Assembly (NCBI RefSeq): GCF_963666545.1
Contig: NZ_OY762899.1
Coordinates: forward strand, 3,786,365 to 3,850,364
Length of the DNA stretch: 64,000 nucleotides
Reading direction: 5' to 3'
Source: an uncultured Bacteroides sp.
GTDB lineage: Bacteria > Bacteroidota > Bacteroidia > Bacteroidales > Bacteroidaceae
Shown here: positions 52,320 through 61,758 of the stretch, piece after piece
Position numbering within the stretch: the stretch's first letter is position 1
Layout of the letters: each line of letters begins with the position of its first letter
The notes under the pieces: generated by a model
What the model saw: the letters and a program-made list of their open reading frames with translations, nothing else
Told to the model about the DNA's origin: nothing
Database searches by the model: none
Made by a program: the position numbers and the translations under genes

Positions 52320-54149
52320 ATGAAAAAAGAAATAAAGTTTAGTTTGGTATTCAGAGACATGTGGCAATCAGCCGGTAAATATGTTCCTCGGGTAGATCAA
52401 CTGGTTAAGGTTGCGCCGGCTATTATAGAAATGGGTTGTTTTGCTCGTGTAGAGACAAACGGAGGAGGTTTTGAACAAGTAAATTTGCTGTTTGGCGAAA
52501 ATCCGAATAAGGCAGTGCGTGACTGGACAAAGCCTTTTCACGAAGCAGGTATTCAAACACACATGCTGGATAGAGCCTTGAACGGACTTCGCATGAGTCC
52601 TGTGCCGGCAGATGTACGCAAGTTGTTTTATAAGGTAAAGATGGCTCAGGGCACGGACATTACCCGTACTTTTTGCGGATTGAATGATGTGCGTAATATT
52701 GCTCCTTCTATAGGATATGCAAAAGAGGCCGGTCTGATTTCTCAATGTTCTCTTTGTATCACTCACTCGCCTATCCACACGGTAGAGTATTACACCAATA
52801 TGGCTTTAGAGCTTATTAAACTCGGGGCGGACGAAATCTGTGTGAAAGATATGGCAGGTGTTGGTCGCCCCGTTTCTTTGGGGAAAATCGTAGCCAACAT
52901 AAAGAAAGCACATCCCGAAATTCCGGTGCAGTATCATAGTCATGCCGGTCCTGGATTTAACATGGCTTCTATTTTGGAAGTTTGTGAAGCCGGATGCGAT
53001 TACATTGACGTAGGCATGGAACCTCTTTCGTGGGGAACGGGGCATGCCGATCTACTTAGCGTACAGGCTATGTTGAAGGATGCCGGTTATCAGGTACCGG
53101 AAATCAATATGGAAGCTTACATGAAAGTACGTGGCATGATTCAGGAATTCATGGACGACTTCCTTGGATTATACATCAGCCCGAAGAACCGTTTGATGAA
53201 CTCATTACTCATTGGGCCGGGACTGCCGGGTGGAATGATGGGAAGTTTGATGGCCGACCTGGATTCCAATCTGGAGTCGATCAACAAATACAAAGCAAAG
53301 CATAATTTGCCTTTTATGTCGCAAGATGAGTTGCTCATTAAACTTTTTAATGAAGTGGCTTACGTGTGGCCTCGTGTGGGTTATCCTCCTTTGGTTACCC
53401 CTTTCAGTCAGTATGTGAAGAATCTGGCTATGATGAATGTAATGGCTATGGAGAAAGACAAGGAACGTTGGGGGATGATAGCCGACGATATCTGGGACAT
53501 GTTGCTCGGAAAAGCAGGAAGACTTCCGGGAACGCTGGCTCCAGAAATCATAGAAAAGGCAGAACGGGAAGGTCGTAAGTTTTTTGACGGTAACCCACAA
53601 GATAACTATCCGGACGCACTTGATAAGTATCGTAAATTGATGAAAGAGAATAAGTGGGAGGTCGGCAAGGATGACGAAGAGCTCTTTGAGTATGCCATGC
53701 ATCCCGCTCAATATGAAGCATATAAGAGCGGCAAAGCCAAAGAAGATTTCTTGGAAGATGTAGCCAAGCGTCGTGCTGAAAAAGATAAATCTCCGGAAGA
53801 AGATACGAAACCTAAAACACTTACGGTACAAGTAGACGGTCAGGACTATAAGGTGACGGTGGCCTATGGCGATGCCAAACTACCTGCTACAAATTCAACA
53901 CCGGTGGCTTCGGGTGAGGGTAAAGATGTTCTTTCTCCGTTGGAGGGCAAGTTCTTCCTCACTAAAAATGCTTCTGAAAATGCCCTGCAGGTAGGGGATG
54001 TTGTTAAGCAAGGAGATGTGATTTGCTATGTGGAAGCCATGAAGACCTACAATGCTATTCGTGCGGAGTTTGGCGGAACGGTAACGGCAATCAACTTTGC
54101 CTCGGGAGATGCGATTTCTGAAGATGATGTAATAATGAAGATTGGATAA
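52320..54149 (+). CDS. oadA: Biotin-carrying carboxyltransferase (oxaloacetate decarboxylase alpha-type subunit)
   Basis: The 609-residue protein has an HMGL-like TIM barrel (to about residue 300) with the metal-binding YHSHAGPG and the KDMAG segment. A middle PYC_OADA domain follows, and a C-terminal biotinyl domain with the biotin lysine K575 in VEAMKTYN. The first signature reads RDMWQSAGKY rather than the usual RDGHQS of oxaloacetate decarboxylases, with Trp replacing His. It transfers CO2 from a carboxylate to biotin, which the membrane beta subunit then decarboxylates to drive Na+ export. The exact acid (oxaloacetate or another) is therefore uncertain. Confidence 0.9.
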   Translation: MKKEIKFSLVFRDMWQSAGKYVPRVDQLVKVAPAIIEMGCFARVETNGGGFEQVNLLFGENPNKAVRDWTKPFHEAGIQTHMLDRALNGLRMSPVPADVRKLFYKVKMAQGTDITRTFCGLNDVRNIAPSIGYAKEAGLISQCSLCITHSPIHTVEYYTNMALELIKLGADEICVKDMAGVGRPVSLGKIVANIKKAHPEIPVQYHSHAGPGFNMASILEVCEAGCDYIDVGMEPLSWGTGHADLLSVQAMLKDAGYQVPEINMEAYMKVRGMIQEFMDDFLGLYISPKNRLMNSLLIGPGLPGGMMGSLMADLDSNLESINKYKAKHNLPFMSQDELLIKLFNEVAYVWPRVGYPPLVTPFSQYVKNLAMMNVMAMEKDKERWGMIADDIWDMLLGKAGRLPGTLAPEIIEKAEREGRKFFDGNPQDNYPDALDKYRKLMKENKWEVGKDDEELFEYAMHPAQYEAYKSGKAKEDFLEDVAKRRAEKDKSPEEDTKPKTLTVQVDGQDYKVTVAYGDAKLPATNSTPVASGEGKDVLSPLEGKFFLTKNASENALQVGDVVKQGDVICYVEAMKTYNAIRAEFGGTVTAINFASGDAISEDDVIMKIG

Positions 54150-55384
54150 TGAACGAGATATTTGAGAACTTATACAATATGACTGCCTTCAGCAATATAA
54201 TTGCCGAACCGCAGTTTCTGATAATGTACGCCATTGCCTTTGTTCTGCTCTATCTTGGTATCAAGAAACAATACGAACCCTTGCTTCTTGTACCCATTGC
54301 TTTCGGGGTGTTGCTGGCCAACTTTCCCGGAGGTGAAATGGGCGTTATTCAGGCAAATGAGAATGGTTTAATCAACGTGCATGGCGTGATGAGGAACATT
54401 TGGGAAATGCCTTTGCACGAGATTGCGCACGAATTGGGATTGATGAACTTCGTTTACTACATGTTGATCAAAACAGGTTTCTTGCCTCCGATAATCTTTA
54501 TGGGAGTAGGTGCTCTGACGGACTTTGGACCGATGCTACGTAATTTGAGGCTTTCCATCTTTGGTGCTGCGGCTCAGTTAGGTATCTTTACTGTATTGTT
54601 GGTAGCCATCCTGATGGGCTTTACTCCGAAAGAGGCTGCCTCATTGGGTATTATTGGTGGTGCTGACGGACCTACGGCCATCTTTACCACAATTAAGTTG
54701 GCGCCACATCTGCTTGGTCCTATTGCGATTGCCGCTTATTCGTATATGGCGCTTGTTCCGGTCATTATACCTCTGGTAGTGAGATTGCTTTGTACGAAGA
54801 AGGAGCTTAGCATTAACATGAAAGAGCAGGAAAAGATGTATCCGTCGAAAACCAAAATTAAGAACTTGCGTGTGCTGAAGATTATCTTCCCTATTGTGGT
54901 GACAACTGTTGTGGCATTGTTTGTGCCAAGTGCTGTGCCATTGATTGGTATGTTGATGTTTGGTAACCTAGTGAAAGAGATTGGTACGAATACTTTCCGC
55001 CTCTATGATGCGGCATCAAACAGTATCATGAATGCTGCCACCATCTTCCTTGGACTTTCGGTGGGGGCAACAATGACTACCGAAGCTTTTCTGAATTGGA
55101 CGACGATAGGCATTGTGGTAGGAGGTTTCTTAGCTTTTGCCCTTTCTATCTCGGGAGGTATCTTATTTGTGAAAGCGGTTAATCTTTTTTCCAAGAAAAA
55201 GATCAATCCACTAATTGGTGCCACGGGGTTGAGTGCTGTGCCTATGGCTAGTCGTGTGGCCAATGAAATAGCGTTGAAATACGACCCTAAAAATCATGTG
55301 TTACAATATTGTATGTCGAGTAATATCTCCGGTGTGATTGGCTCAGCTGTTGCAGCGGGAGTACTGATCTCGTTCTTAGGATAG
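54149..55384 (+). CDS. oadB: Na+-transporting decarboxylase beta subunit
   Basis: The 411-residue inner-membrane protein has about ten hydrophobic helices. It carries the family motifs MGVGALTDFGPML, IIGGADGPTAIF (the Asp used for Na+), NAATIFLGLSVGATM and GLSAVPMASRVAN. It decarboxylates carboxybiotin and pumps Na+ out. Its ATG overlaps the stop of oadA by one base (TAATG), so translation is coupled. A strong terminator ends the operon. Confidence 0.95.
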   Translation: MNEIFENLYNMTAFSNIIAEPQFLIMYAIAFVLLYLGIKKQYEPLLLVPIAFGVLLANFPGGEMGVIQANENGLINVHGVMRNIWEMPLHEIAHELGLMNFVYYMLIKTGFLPPIIFMGVGALTDFGPMLRNLRLSIFGAAAQLGIFTVLLVAILMGFTPKEAASLGIIGGADGPTAIFTTIKLAPHLLGPIAIAAYSYMALVPVIIPLVVRLLCTKKELSINMKEQEKMYPSKTKIKNLRVLKIIFPIVVTTVVALFVPSAVPLIGMLMFGNLVKEIGTNTFRLYDAASNSIMNAATIFLGLSVGATMTTEAFLNWTTIGIVVGGFLAFALSISGGILFVKAVNLFSKKKINPLIGATGLSAVPMASRVANEIALKYDPKNHVLQYCMSSNISGVIGSAVAAGVLISFLG

Positions 55385-55410
55385 TTTTTCTCTCTCTTAT
55401 CATTTTTTTT

Positions 55411-55451
55411 AGGCCATCTTAACTTTTAATAGGGTTGAGATGGCCTTTTTA
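55411..55451 (+). terminator. Terminator of the oadGAB operon
   Basis: AGGCCATCTTAAC (55411-55423) pairs with GTTGAGATGGCCT (55434-55446) with one G-T pair, followed by TTTTT. Confidence 0.92.
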
Positions 55452-55454
55452 CTC

Positions 55455-55462
55455 TACTTTTG
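55455..55462 (+). promoter_or_regulatory. Candidate -7 box upstream of fecR
   Basis: TACTTTTG immediately after the oadGAB terminator. It would give a leader of about 200 bases to the FecR gene. No TTTG at the usual distance, so weak. Confidence 0.35.
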
Positions 55463-55601
55463 CATCGAAACACTTATCACTTTCTTGGGACGAATGGAGT
55501 ATGTCTGGTTGTAAATTAGTATATCTAATTCCTCAAATATTGCATATAGGGATTTTTCTGAATGAAATGACGGTGCGGAGCTTAAAAAAGAGGTAGGACT
55601 A

Positions 55602-55619
55602 AAAAAATAATTATTTTTT
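55602..55619. promoter_or_regulatory. Perfect 18-bp A/T palindrome upstream of fecR
   Basis: AAAAAATAATTATTTTTT is a perfect palindrome 48 bases before the FecR start. It could be an operator or a weak terminator; the sequence alone does not decide. Confidence 0.35.
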
Positions 55620-55666
55620 CTTTAGGGGTATTATTTGAGGTGAGTGTCTATACTAATAAACAATGC

Positions 55667-56653
55667 ATGATGAAAGTGTATACTCTTATTTCCAAATACT
55701 TTTCGGGCACAGCAAGCCTGCAAGAAATAGATGAAGTAAACAATTGGCGAAAAATAAGTGAAGCGAATGAAAATGAATTTCAGGAACTTCGAGAAACTTG
55801 GAAATTGGCCCATTTTGAAATTCCTCCCACGGTCGTGGGCAAGGAAAGAGTATGGGAGAGAATCACAAAGAATATCGCTCAGATAAAACCTTTGAAAATG
55901 TATTCCCGCAACACGCTTTATCGGGTAACGGGAATTGCTGCTATGATAGCTCTGTTGATTGGTTTTTCTCTTCCTCTTTTATTCCAGCATCAGGAAATAA
56001 GTAAATATGTTACTTTCAGAGCTCCTTCCGGACAAAAGGCGGAAGTGAATCTGCCGGATGGAACAACTGTGCTTCTGAATTCCGGTTCGTCATTGACCTA
56101 TGCCACAGATTATAGTCGCACAAACCGTTCAGTGAAGTTGGATGGTCAGGCTTTCTTTGATGTAGCTAAAGATTTGAAACATCCATTCGATGTTTCTGTG
56201 GGGAATGTGAAGGTGCTGGTACACGGTACGGCATTCGATGTTAACGGGTATTCCGATAACCGACGAGTAGAAGTCGCATTGCTACGCGGTCATGTTAGTA
56301 TACTTTCTGCTATCTCAGGTAAGCTATTGGCTGATATGAGACCTGACCAGAAAGCTATAATTTCTTCCTCTAATAGTGAAAAATGCCTGCTGATAGCCTG
56401 TGATGCCGAAGAAGAAACATTGTGGCATCTGGGAAAACTGAAAATTCAAAACGAAGAACTTACATCAGTCATTCATAAAATGGAAAGATGGTACGGCGTG
56501 AAAATTCATTTGAATAATCCTCCTTTGGATAAACGTTATTGGATGACTGTGAAAACCGAATCTTTTAAAGAAATGCTTGAGATTATTAACCGAATTACCC
56601 CGATCACTTATTCAATCAATGGAGAGGAGGTTACCATAACATGTAGACAATAA
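55667..56653 (+). CDS. FecR-family anti-sigma factor
   Basis: The protein has about 328 residues from ATG 55667; the GTG at 55640 is less likely. It has an N-terminal cytoplasmic anti-sigma part, one membrane helix (about residues 84-102, GIAAMIALLIGFSLPLLF) and a periplasmic FecR domain (FRAPSGQKAEVNLPDGTTVLLNSGSSL...VHGTAFDVNGYSDNRRVEVALLRGHV). It ends in a DUF4974-like C-terminal domain. Such proteins hold an ECF sigma factor until a SusC-like receptor with an STN domain signals; the next gene is exactly such a receptor. The sigma factor normally encoded just upstream is missing, since oadB lies there instead. Confidence 0.93.
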   Translation: MMKVYTLISKYFSGTASLQEIDEVNNWRKISEANENEFQELRETWKLAHFEIPPTVVGKERVWERITKNIAQIKPLKMYSRNTLYRVTGIAAMIALLIGFSLPLLFQHQEISKYVTFRAPSGQKAEVNLPDGTTVLLNSGSSLTYATDYSRTNRSVKLDGQAFFDVAKDLKHPFDVSVGNVKVLVHGTAFDVNGYSDNRRVEVALLRGHVSILSAISGKLLADMRPDQKAIISSSNSEKCLLIACDAEEETLWHLGKLKIQNEELTSVIHKMERWYGVKIHLNNPPLDKRYWMTVKTESFKEMLEIINRITPITYSINGEEVTITCRQ

Positions 56654-56669
56654 TAATATAAAGAAAGTA

Positions 56670-56776
56670 GATGCAGAAGACGGCCATCTCCTGCATCCGA
56701 AATGCAAAACTGTGAGTTCTAAACTATGCGCATGAAAAGACGCATGGTACTAAGTTAATGTCCTGCATTATGCAGG
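56670..56776 (+). promoter_or_regulatory. Leader with three small TGCAT-containing hairpins before susC
   Basis: Three stems occur in the 170-bp gap: GATGCAG/CTGCATC (56670-56676 with 56691-56697), ATGCG/CGCAT (56726-56730 with 56741-56745) and CCTGCAT/ATGCAGG (56762-56768 with 56770-56776). No TAnnTTTG box is present in the gap, which would fit an ECF-sigma promoter or read-through from fecR. Confidence 0.35.
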
Positions 56777-56822
56777 CAAAGATAATAATTAAATTTATTT
56801 TTCTACCTTAATTTACTTTACA

Positions 56823-59800
56823 ATGTTAAAACATAAACAATTATTATGTAGCATTTTTGCTTTGCTGTGCCTGTTTTCTTCTTTGTCTCTGTGGGCGCAA
56901 AATACGAAGCAAATCAATGTAGCAACCGGACAGGTTACTTTAAATCACTTAATTAAAGATATTGAAAAACAAACTGATTACACATTTGTATATGATAATT
57001 CCATCGATCAGAATCAGTTAGTGACAATAAAGAAGGGAACTGGCGATATTGATACTGTTCTCAAACAGGCTTTTCTCGGAATCGATATTTCTTTTGAAAT
57101 TATTGGAAAACAGATTATATTGAAGAAACATAAAGCTGTATCTAAAACTGAAAAACAGCTCACCGGCTTGGTCTTGGACGAACTTGGCAATGCGATTATT
57201 GGAGCTAACGTAAAAGTGAAAGGTTCTTCTTCGGGGACTATTTCGGATTTGAGCGGGAATTTTTTGTTGACAGTCCCTGCAGATGCAATATTGGATATTT
57301 CTTTCATTGGTTATGCCGATCAACACGTTAGCGTAAATGGAAAACAATTTCTGACGGTTATCCTTAAAGAAGAATCCAAGTTGCTGAATGAGGTGGTGGT
57401 GGTGGGATATGGTTCTTCCAGAAAACGTGATTTAACGGGAGCTATTACTACTGTCGATTCTAAAAAAATCAGCAATCAAACGGTTCAAAATGCTGCTCAG
57501 GCTTTGCAAGGAAAGGTGGCTGGTGTGCAGATTACTAATACAGGTGATCCAGGTTCCGCACCGCAGATACGTATCCGTGGTTTGGGCACTGTTACTGACG
57601 GCTCTAATCCGCTTTATGTGGTTGATGGAGTCATTGTGGATAATATTAACTATTTAGGGCCGAATGATATCGAAAATATTTCTATATTGAAAGACGCTTC
57701 TTCTGCGGCTATCTATGGTATTCGTGCTGCAGGCGGTGTAGTTATTGTGACTACTAGGCAAGGGAAGATAGATACCAAGCCTACTGTTACTTTTAATACT
57801 TATTTTGGCTATAAGAAGATTGCTAATTTGGTTGATATGGCCAATGGAGCTGAATATATCACGCTTTATAATGAAAAAATGGCTCAAATAGGTAACGATC
57901 GTCGTTTAGATCCGAAAGATTTCACCTCGCACAATTATTATGATGATATATTAGAGAATGGTTGGAATAATTCTCAGGATCTAGGCATCACAGGAGGCAG
58001 CAATAACTCTCGTTACAGTTTCGGAGTGACTCATCTAACGGACAATGGGTTGATCGGTAAAAATAAGTTCTCTAAAATCGGTCTTCGTAGCAAATATGAT
58101 GTGGATATTACCAAACGGGTTCGTATGGGTATCAGTGTGATATTGCAAGCCTCAAAATCAAATCCGGTCAACACCGGTGTTATTCTTGATGCATATAAGG
58201 CTTTACCTATTTATGCAGCCAAAAAAGCAGATGGCACATGGACGGATCCTAATGTAGACAATATTTCAGGAACAATGTCTAACCCTACTGCCGGATATTA
58301 TTATGATTATCAATGGCAAACTAAGATTGATGGTATTCTGAACGGCTATTTGGAAGCTGATGTCTTTAAATTTCTGACGTTGAAGACTAGCATTTCGTTA
58401 AATCCGGGCATGAGTAATTATATTAGCTTTACTCCAAAGCATTATATTACGCAATTCCAGAATTCGGATAAGAATAATATGTCTAAAACAAGAAATCAAA
58501 ATCTGAATTTGTATTGGGACAACACGATGACGTATACGCAACGCATAGCTCAAGATCATCAGATAAAAATTATGCTAGGTACTTCTTATCAATCTGTTGA
58601 GACCGATTATCTGAATGCTTCTGTTCAGGGATTGAAGGATTTGCCCAAGATCAATCATAGTTATCTCTTTCTGAATATGCCCCGTGTAGATGCAGATTAT
58701 TCTTCTTCTGTGAGTGATGGTGGAAATAAGGATGTTTCCATCTCTTATATGGGGCGAGTGACTTATGATTATAAAAGCAAATATTTGTTTAATGCTACCT
58801 TGCGTGAAGATGGTTCCACTAAGTTTCCTTCCTATAATCGCTGGGGTTTATTTCCATCAGTAGGATTGGGCTGGGTAGTATCTGAAGAGAATTTCATAAA
58901 ACGCTTTAAGAACATTGACTTTCTCAAAGTGAGAGCAAGCTGGGGTATTATAGGTAACGGAAATGTTCCATCAAATATTTATGTGCCTACCATTAATCAG
59001 TCTGATTATCTGGGAGTGATTTTTGGTCCAGCACAAAATACCGGTTCCGGAACAGTGATGTATTCCGGAACCATTACAGACATGTATAACCCTGACCTTA
59101 AATGGGAAACGGTGCATGAGTATGATGGAGGTATCGACTTGAAAATGTTTAGTTCACGTTTGTCTGCCACATTCGATTTTTATTCAAAAACCACTAAAAA
59201 TGCTGTTTTTCCTTTGACTAATCTGGGAAGTTCTGGATTGAACGCCGGTGGCGTGTGGGGCAATAATGCGACTATTAACAATACGGGTGTGGAACTTACT
59301 CTCGGATGGAATGAAACGACTACTAAAGGCATAACTTACTCTATTTCGGGCAATTTTACTTATAATCACAATAAACTTAAAAAGATTAATGCCAATGGTG
59401 CTAATGGTATTTATGGTAAATATGATGATAGTGGCAATATCACTTATAGCACCATAGGTAATCCTATCGGTACTTTTTATGGATACAAAGTAGCGGGAGT
59501 CTTTCAAAATAATGCTCAAATAGAAGCCACTCCCCACTTGCCGGGTGTGAAACCGGGTGATTTGATTTATGCGGATATTAATAAGGATAAAGTCATAGAT
59601 GAGCAAGACCGTACTAATATAGGTGATCCTAATATTCCATTCTTTTATGGTTTTGATGCTTATGTAGCTTATAAAGGATTTGATGTAACCGTTTCATTGC
59701 AAGGTGTAGCAGGTAATAAGATATTCAATGCTAATCGGATGTTTCGGTATGGTACGGAGAATTTTGATGCCGATTTTGTTAAAAACAGATGGCATGGTGA

Positions 59801-60110
59801 GGGGACTTCTAATTCTTACCCGTCTGCTACATGGTCTAATGCAACGACTCCAAGTTCTTTTTATGTGGAAAACGGAAGCTATCTTAGAATTAAAAGTATT
59901 CAACTTGGATATTTTGTTCCTACAGACTATTTGTCTCGAGTGTATGTGAAGCAACTTCGTCTTTACTTAAATGCGGAAAATCCGTTTACATTTACTAAAT
60001 ACAATGGATTTTCTCCTGAAATAGGAGGAAGTCCGCTGATGTCCGGTGTGGATCGTAATACTTATCCGCTTTCGTCGGTGTATAGCATTGGATTGAATAT
60101 TACTTTTTAA
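56823..60110 (+). CDS. SusC/RagA-type TonB-dependent transporter with STN domain
   Basis: The 1095-residue outer-membrane importer has a signal peptide and then an STN domain (about residues 28-102, with NHLIKDIEKQTDYTFVYD). A carboxypeptidase-like domain (about 112-190, LTGLVLDELGNAIIGANVKVKG), the TonB-box-like NEVVVVGYGS and the plug follow (GLGTVTDGSNPLYVVDGVIVDNINY). A large barrel ends in SIGLNITF. The STN domain means it probably signals to the adjacent FecR. It works with the following SusD to bind and import oligosaccharides; the GH3 gene downstream suggests a beta-glucoside-type substrate. Confidence 0.96.
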   Translation: MLKHKQLLCSIFALLCLFSSLSLWAQNTKQINVATGQVTLNHLIKDIEKQTDYTFVYDNSIDQNQLVTIKKGTGDIDTVLKQAFLGIDISFEIIGKQIILKKHKAVSKTEKQLTGLVLDELGNAIIGANVKVKGSSSGTISDLSGNFLLTVPADAILDISFIGYADQHVSVNGKQFLTVILKEESKLLNEVVVVGYGSSRKRDLTGAITTVDSKKISNQTVQNAAQALQGKVAGVQITNTGDPGSAPQIRIRGLGTVTDGSNPLYVVDGVIVDNINYLGPNDIENISILKDASSAAIYGIRAAGGVVIVTTRQGKIDTKPTVTFNTYFGYKKIANLVDMANGAEYITLYNEKMAQIGNDRRLDPKDFTSHNYYDDILENGWNNSQDLGITGGSNNSRYSFGVTHLTDNGLIGKNKFSKIGLRSKYDVDITKRVRMGISVILQASKSNPVNTGVILDAYKALPIYAAKKADGTWTDPNVDNISGTMSNPTAGYYYDYQWQTKIDGILNGYLEADVFKFLTLKTSISLNPGMSNYISFTPKHYITQFQNSDKNNMSKTRNQNLNLYWDNTMTYTQRIAQDHQIKIMLGTSYQSVETDYLNASVQGLKDLPKINHSYLFLNMPRVDADYSSSVSDGGNKDVSISYMGRVTYDYKSKYLFNATLREDGSTKFPSYNRWGLFPSVGLGWVVSEENFIKRFKNIDFLKVRASWGIIGNGNVPSNIYVPTINQSDYLGVIFGPAQNTGSGTVMYSGTITDMYNPDLKWETVHEYDGGIDLKMFSSRLSATFDFYSKTTKNAVFPLTNLGSSGLNAGGVWGNNATINNTGVELTLGWNETTTKGITYSISGNFTYNHNKLKKINANGANGIYGKYDDSGNITYSTIGNPIGTFYGYKVAGVFQNNAQIEATPHLPGVKPGDLIYADINKDKVIDEQDRTNIGDPNIPFFYGFDAYVAYKGFDVTVSLQGVAGNKIFNANRMFRYGTENFDADFVKNRWHGEGTSNSYPSATWSNATTPSSFYVENGSYLRIKSIQLGYFVPTDYLSRVYVKQLRLYLNAENPFTFTKYNGFSPEIGGSPLMSGVDRNTYPLSSVYSIGLNITF

Positions 60111-60146
60111 TCTGTGTTTTTTTTAGAAAACATAATAGCATTCATT

Positions 60147-61697
60147 ATGAAAAACAAAATATTATTTTATACCCTATTTTTCTCTTCAAGCATACTGGTT
60201 AGTTGCCAGGGAGAGATGGATTTTGACCCTTATGCTACGGTTCCTCAGGAAAAATTCTGGCAGTCGGAAGATGATGCAACGGCGGCTGTTGTAGCTTGTT
60301 ATGCCAAATTTTGTGATTGGCCGTTCTTTGAACCTACTACTTTAGCGCTCGAAGAAATGGCTTCGGGTAATACGGCAAAAGGAAGTTCGCCCGACGACCA
60401 ACCGGATTTGGACAAGATTATGAAGTTTCAATTTACTCCTTCCATGACCATTTTTGATACTTTTTGGAAATCAAGATATAGTGCTGTCAATGTGTGTAAT
60501 CAGGCTATTACCAATATTGGAGCAATGAATATTGATGAGGCTAAAAAAGAACCGTTGTTGGGTGAAGCACGTTTTATGCGTGCATGGCTTTATTTTGAAT
60601 TAGTCAGAACATTTGGTGAGGTGGTTGTGTACGATGGTCTGCCAGCTAACAATGCATATAATATTGCTAAATCGTCTATTCCTGAAGTTTATACTTTCAT
60701 AGAGAAAGACCTTGAATTTGGCATTGAATATTTGCCGAAAGAAGCTTGGCCCGAAAACATGAAGGGACGTGTGACTTCGTGGGCTGCTAAAGCGTTATTG
60801 GCCAAAGTGAAGATGTACGAAGCTTCGGGCAGTAATTTTATGGAAGACGGTCAACCGATCAATGGGGCGACATGGGGTGATGTTAAAGCACTAACGGATG
60901 ATATTATTTTGCATGGAATTTATTCTCTGTACACCAAAGATGGCGCCGAGAGTTTCTTCAATCTGTTCAGAGTGGAAAACGAGAACTGTGATGAATCCAT
61001 CTTTGAGGCCCAGTGCGGAGCTTCCAAATTGGCTGGAGGAATAAACAGAAGTGCCTATGCAGTGTATCAGTGGGTACGTGGCGGTTCTTTTGCCGGATGG
61101 GGATTTAATGTTCCGACTGATCAATTGATAGCGGATTGGGAAGCGCGTGCTGATGATGGAGTTCGTTATAAATCGTCCATTGCCTTTCGTGGTGATATGT
61201 TGCCTGACGGACGGGTCATAGATGGCACGGAAACGTTGTCGGGTACCAATGCGGGAACAGCCGGATATAAACCTGCCCGATACAATTACAAAGTATATAT
61301 ATCTAAAGACGATGAAACCGGGTTGGGTGGCTGGATGACTTCCATAGAGCAGAACCCTCGTTTGTTTCGTTATGCAGATGTGTTGCTTATTGATGCTGAA
61401 GCGGAGTTCAACCTTAACAATGTGGATGAAGCTGTTAAGTCGATTAATAAAGTTCGTGATCGCGCATATGCTACTCCTTATACTACAGCAACTCTGACTA
61501 TGCAACTTATTTGGGATGAGAGACGCTTTGAACTGGCTTTTGAAAATGACCATTTCTTTGACCTTGTTCGTACTGGACAGGCCAAAACCGTTCTGGCATC
61601 GAAAGGATTTGTATTGCCAAAGAACAATTTCTATCCGATTCCTCAAAATCAGATAGACTTGTCCTATGGTATATTAAAACAGAATAAGAATTACTAA
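60147..61697 (+). CDS. SusD/RagB-family glycan-binding lipoprotein
   Basis: The 516-residue surface lipoprotein has lipobox LVSC (C20). The SusD signatures are visible: FDPYATVPQEKFWQSEDDA near the start, LGEARFMRAWLYFELVRTFGEV in the TPR-like part, and FRYADVLLIDAEAEFNL near the C-terminus. It ends DLSYGILKQNKNY. It partners the SusC just upstream as the lid of the import complex. The ATG at 60147 is preferred over 60114 because it gives a proper lipoprotein signal. Confidence 0.95.
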   Translation: MKNKILFYTLFFSSSILVSCQGEMDFDPYATVPQEKFWQSEDDATAAVVACYAKFCDWPFFEPTTLALEEMASGNTAKGSSPDDQPDLDKIMKFQFTPSMTIFDTFWKSRYSAVNVCNQAITNIGAMNIDEAKKEPLLGEARFMRAWLYFELVRTFGEVVVYDGLPANNAYNIAKSSIPEVYTFIEKDLEFGIEYLPKEAWPENMKGRVTSWAAKALLAKVKMYEASGSNFMEDGQPINGATWGDVKALTDDIILHGIYSLYTKDGAESFFNLFRVENENCDESIFEAQCGASKLAGGINRSAYAVYQWVRGGSFAGWGFNVPTDQLIADWEARADDGVRYKSSIAFRGDMLPDGRVIDGTETLSGTNAGTAGYKPARYNYKVYISKDDETGLGGWMTSIEQNPRLFRYADVLLIDAEAEFNLNNVDEAVKSINKVRDRAYATPYTTATLTMQLIWDERRFELAFENDHFFDLVRTGQAKTVLASKGFVLPKNNFYPIPQNQIDLSYGILKQNKNY

Positions 61698-61702
61698 CTC
61701 GG

Positions 61703-61740
61703 ATAGCTCAAGGTGATATCTGTCGCCTTGAGCTATTTTA
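61703..61740 (+). terminator. Hairpin between susD and the GH3 gene
   Basis: A perfect 11-bp stem ATAGCTCAAGG (61703-61713) with CCTTGAGCTAT (61726-61736), followed by a short T-run. Inside a same-strand gene cluster it may be a partial terminator that lowers expression of the GH3 gene. Confidence 0.75.
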
Positions 61741-61758
61741 TTAACATAATTATAAAAG

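Noticed and set aside
60891-61646. A 251-codon open frame antisense to the SusD gene
   Set aside because: SusD signatures are unmistakable on the plus strand.
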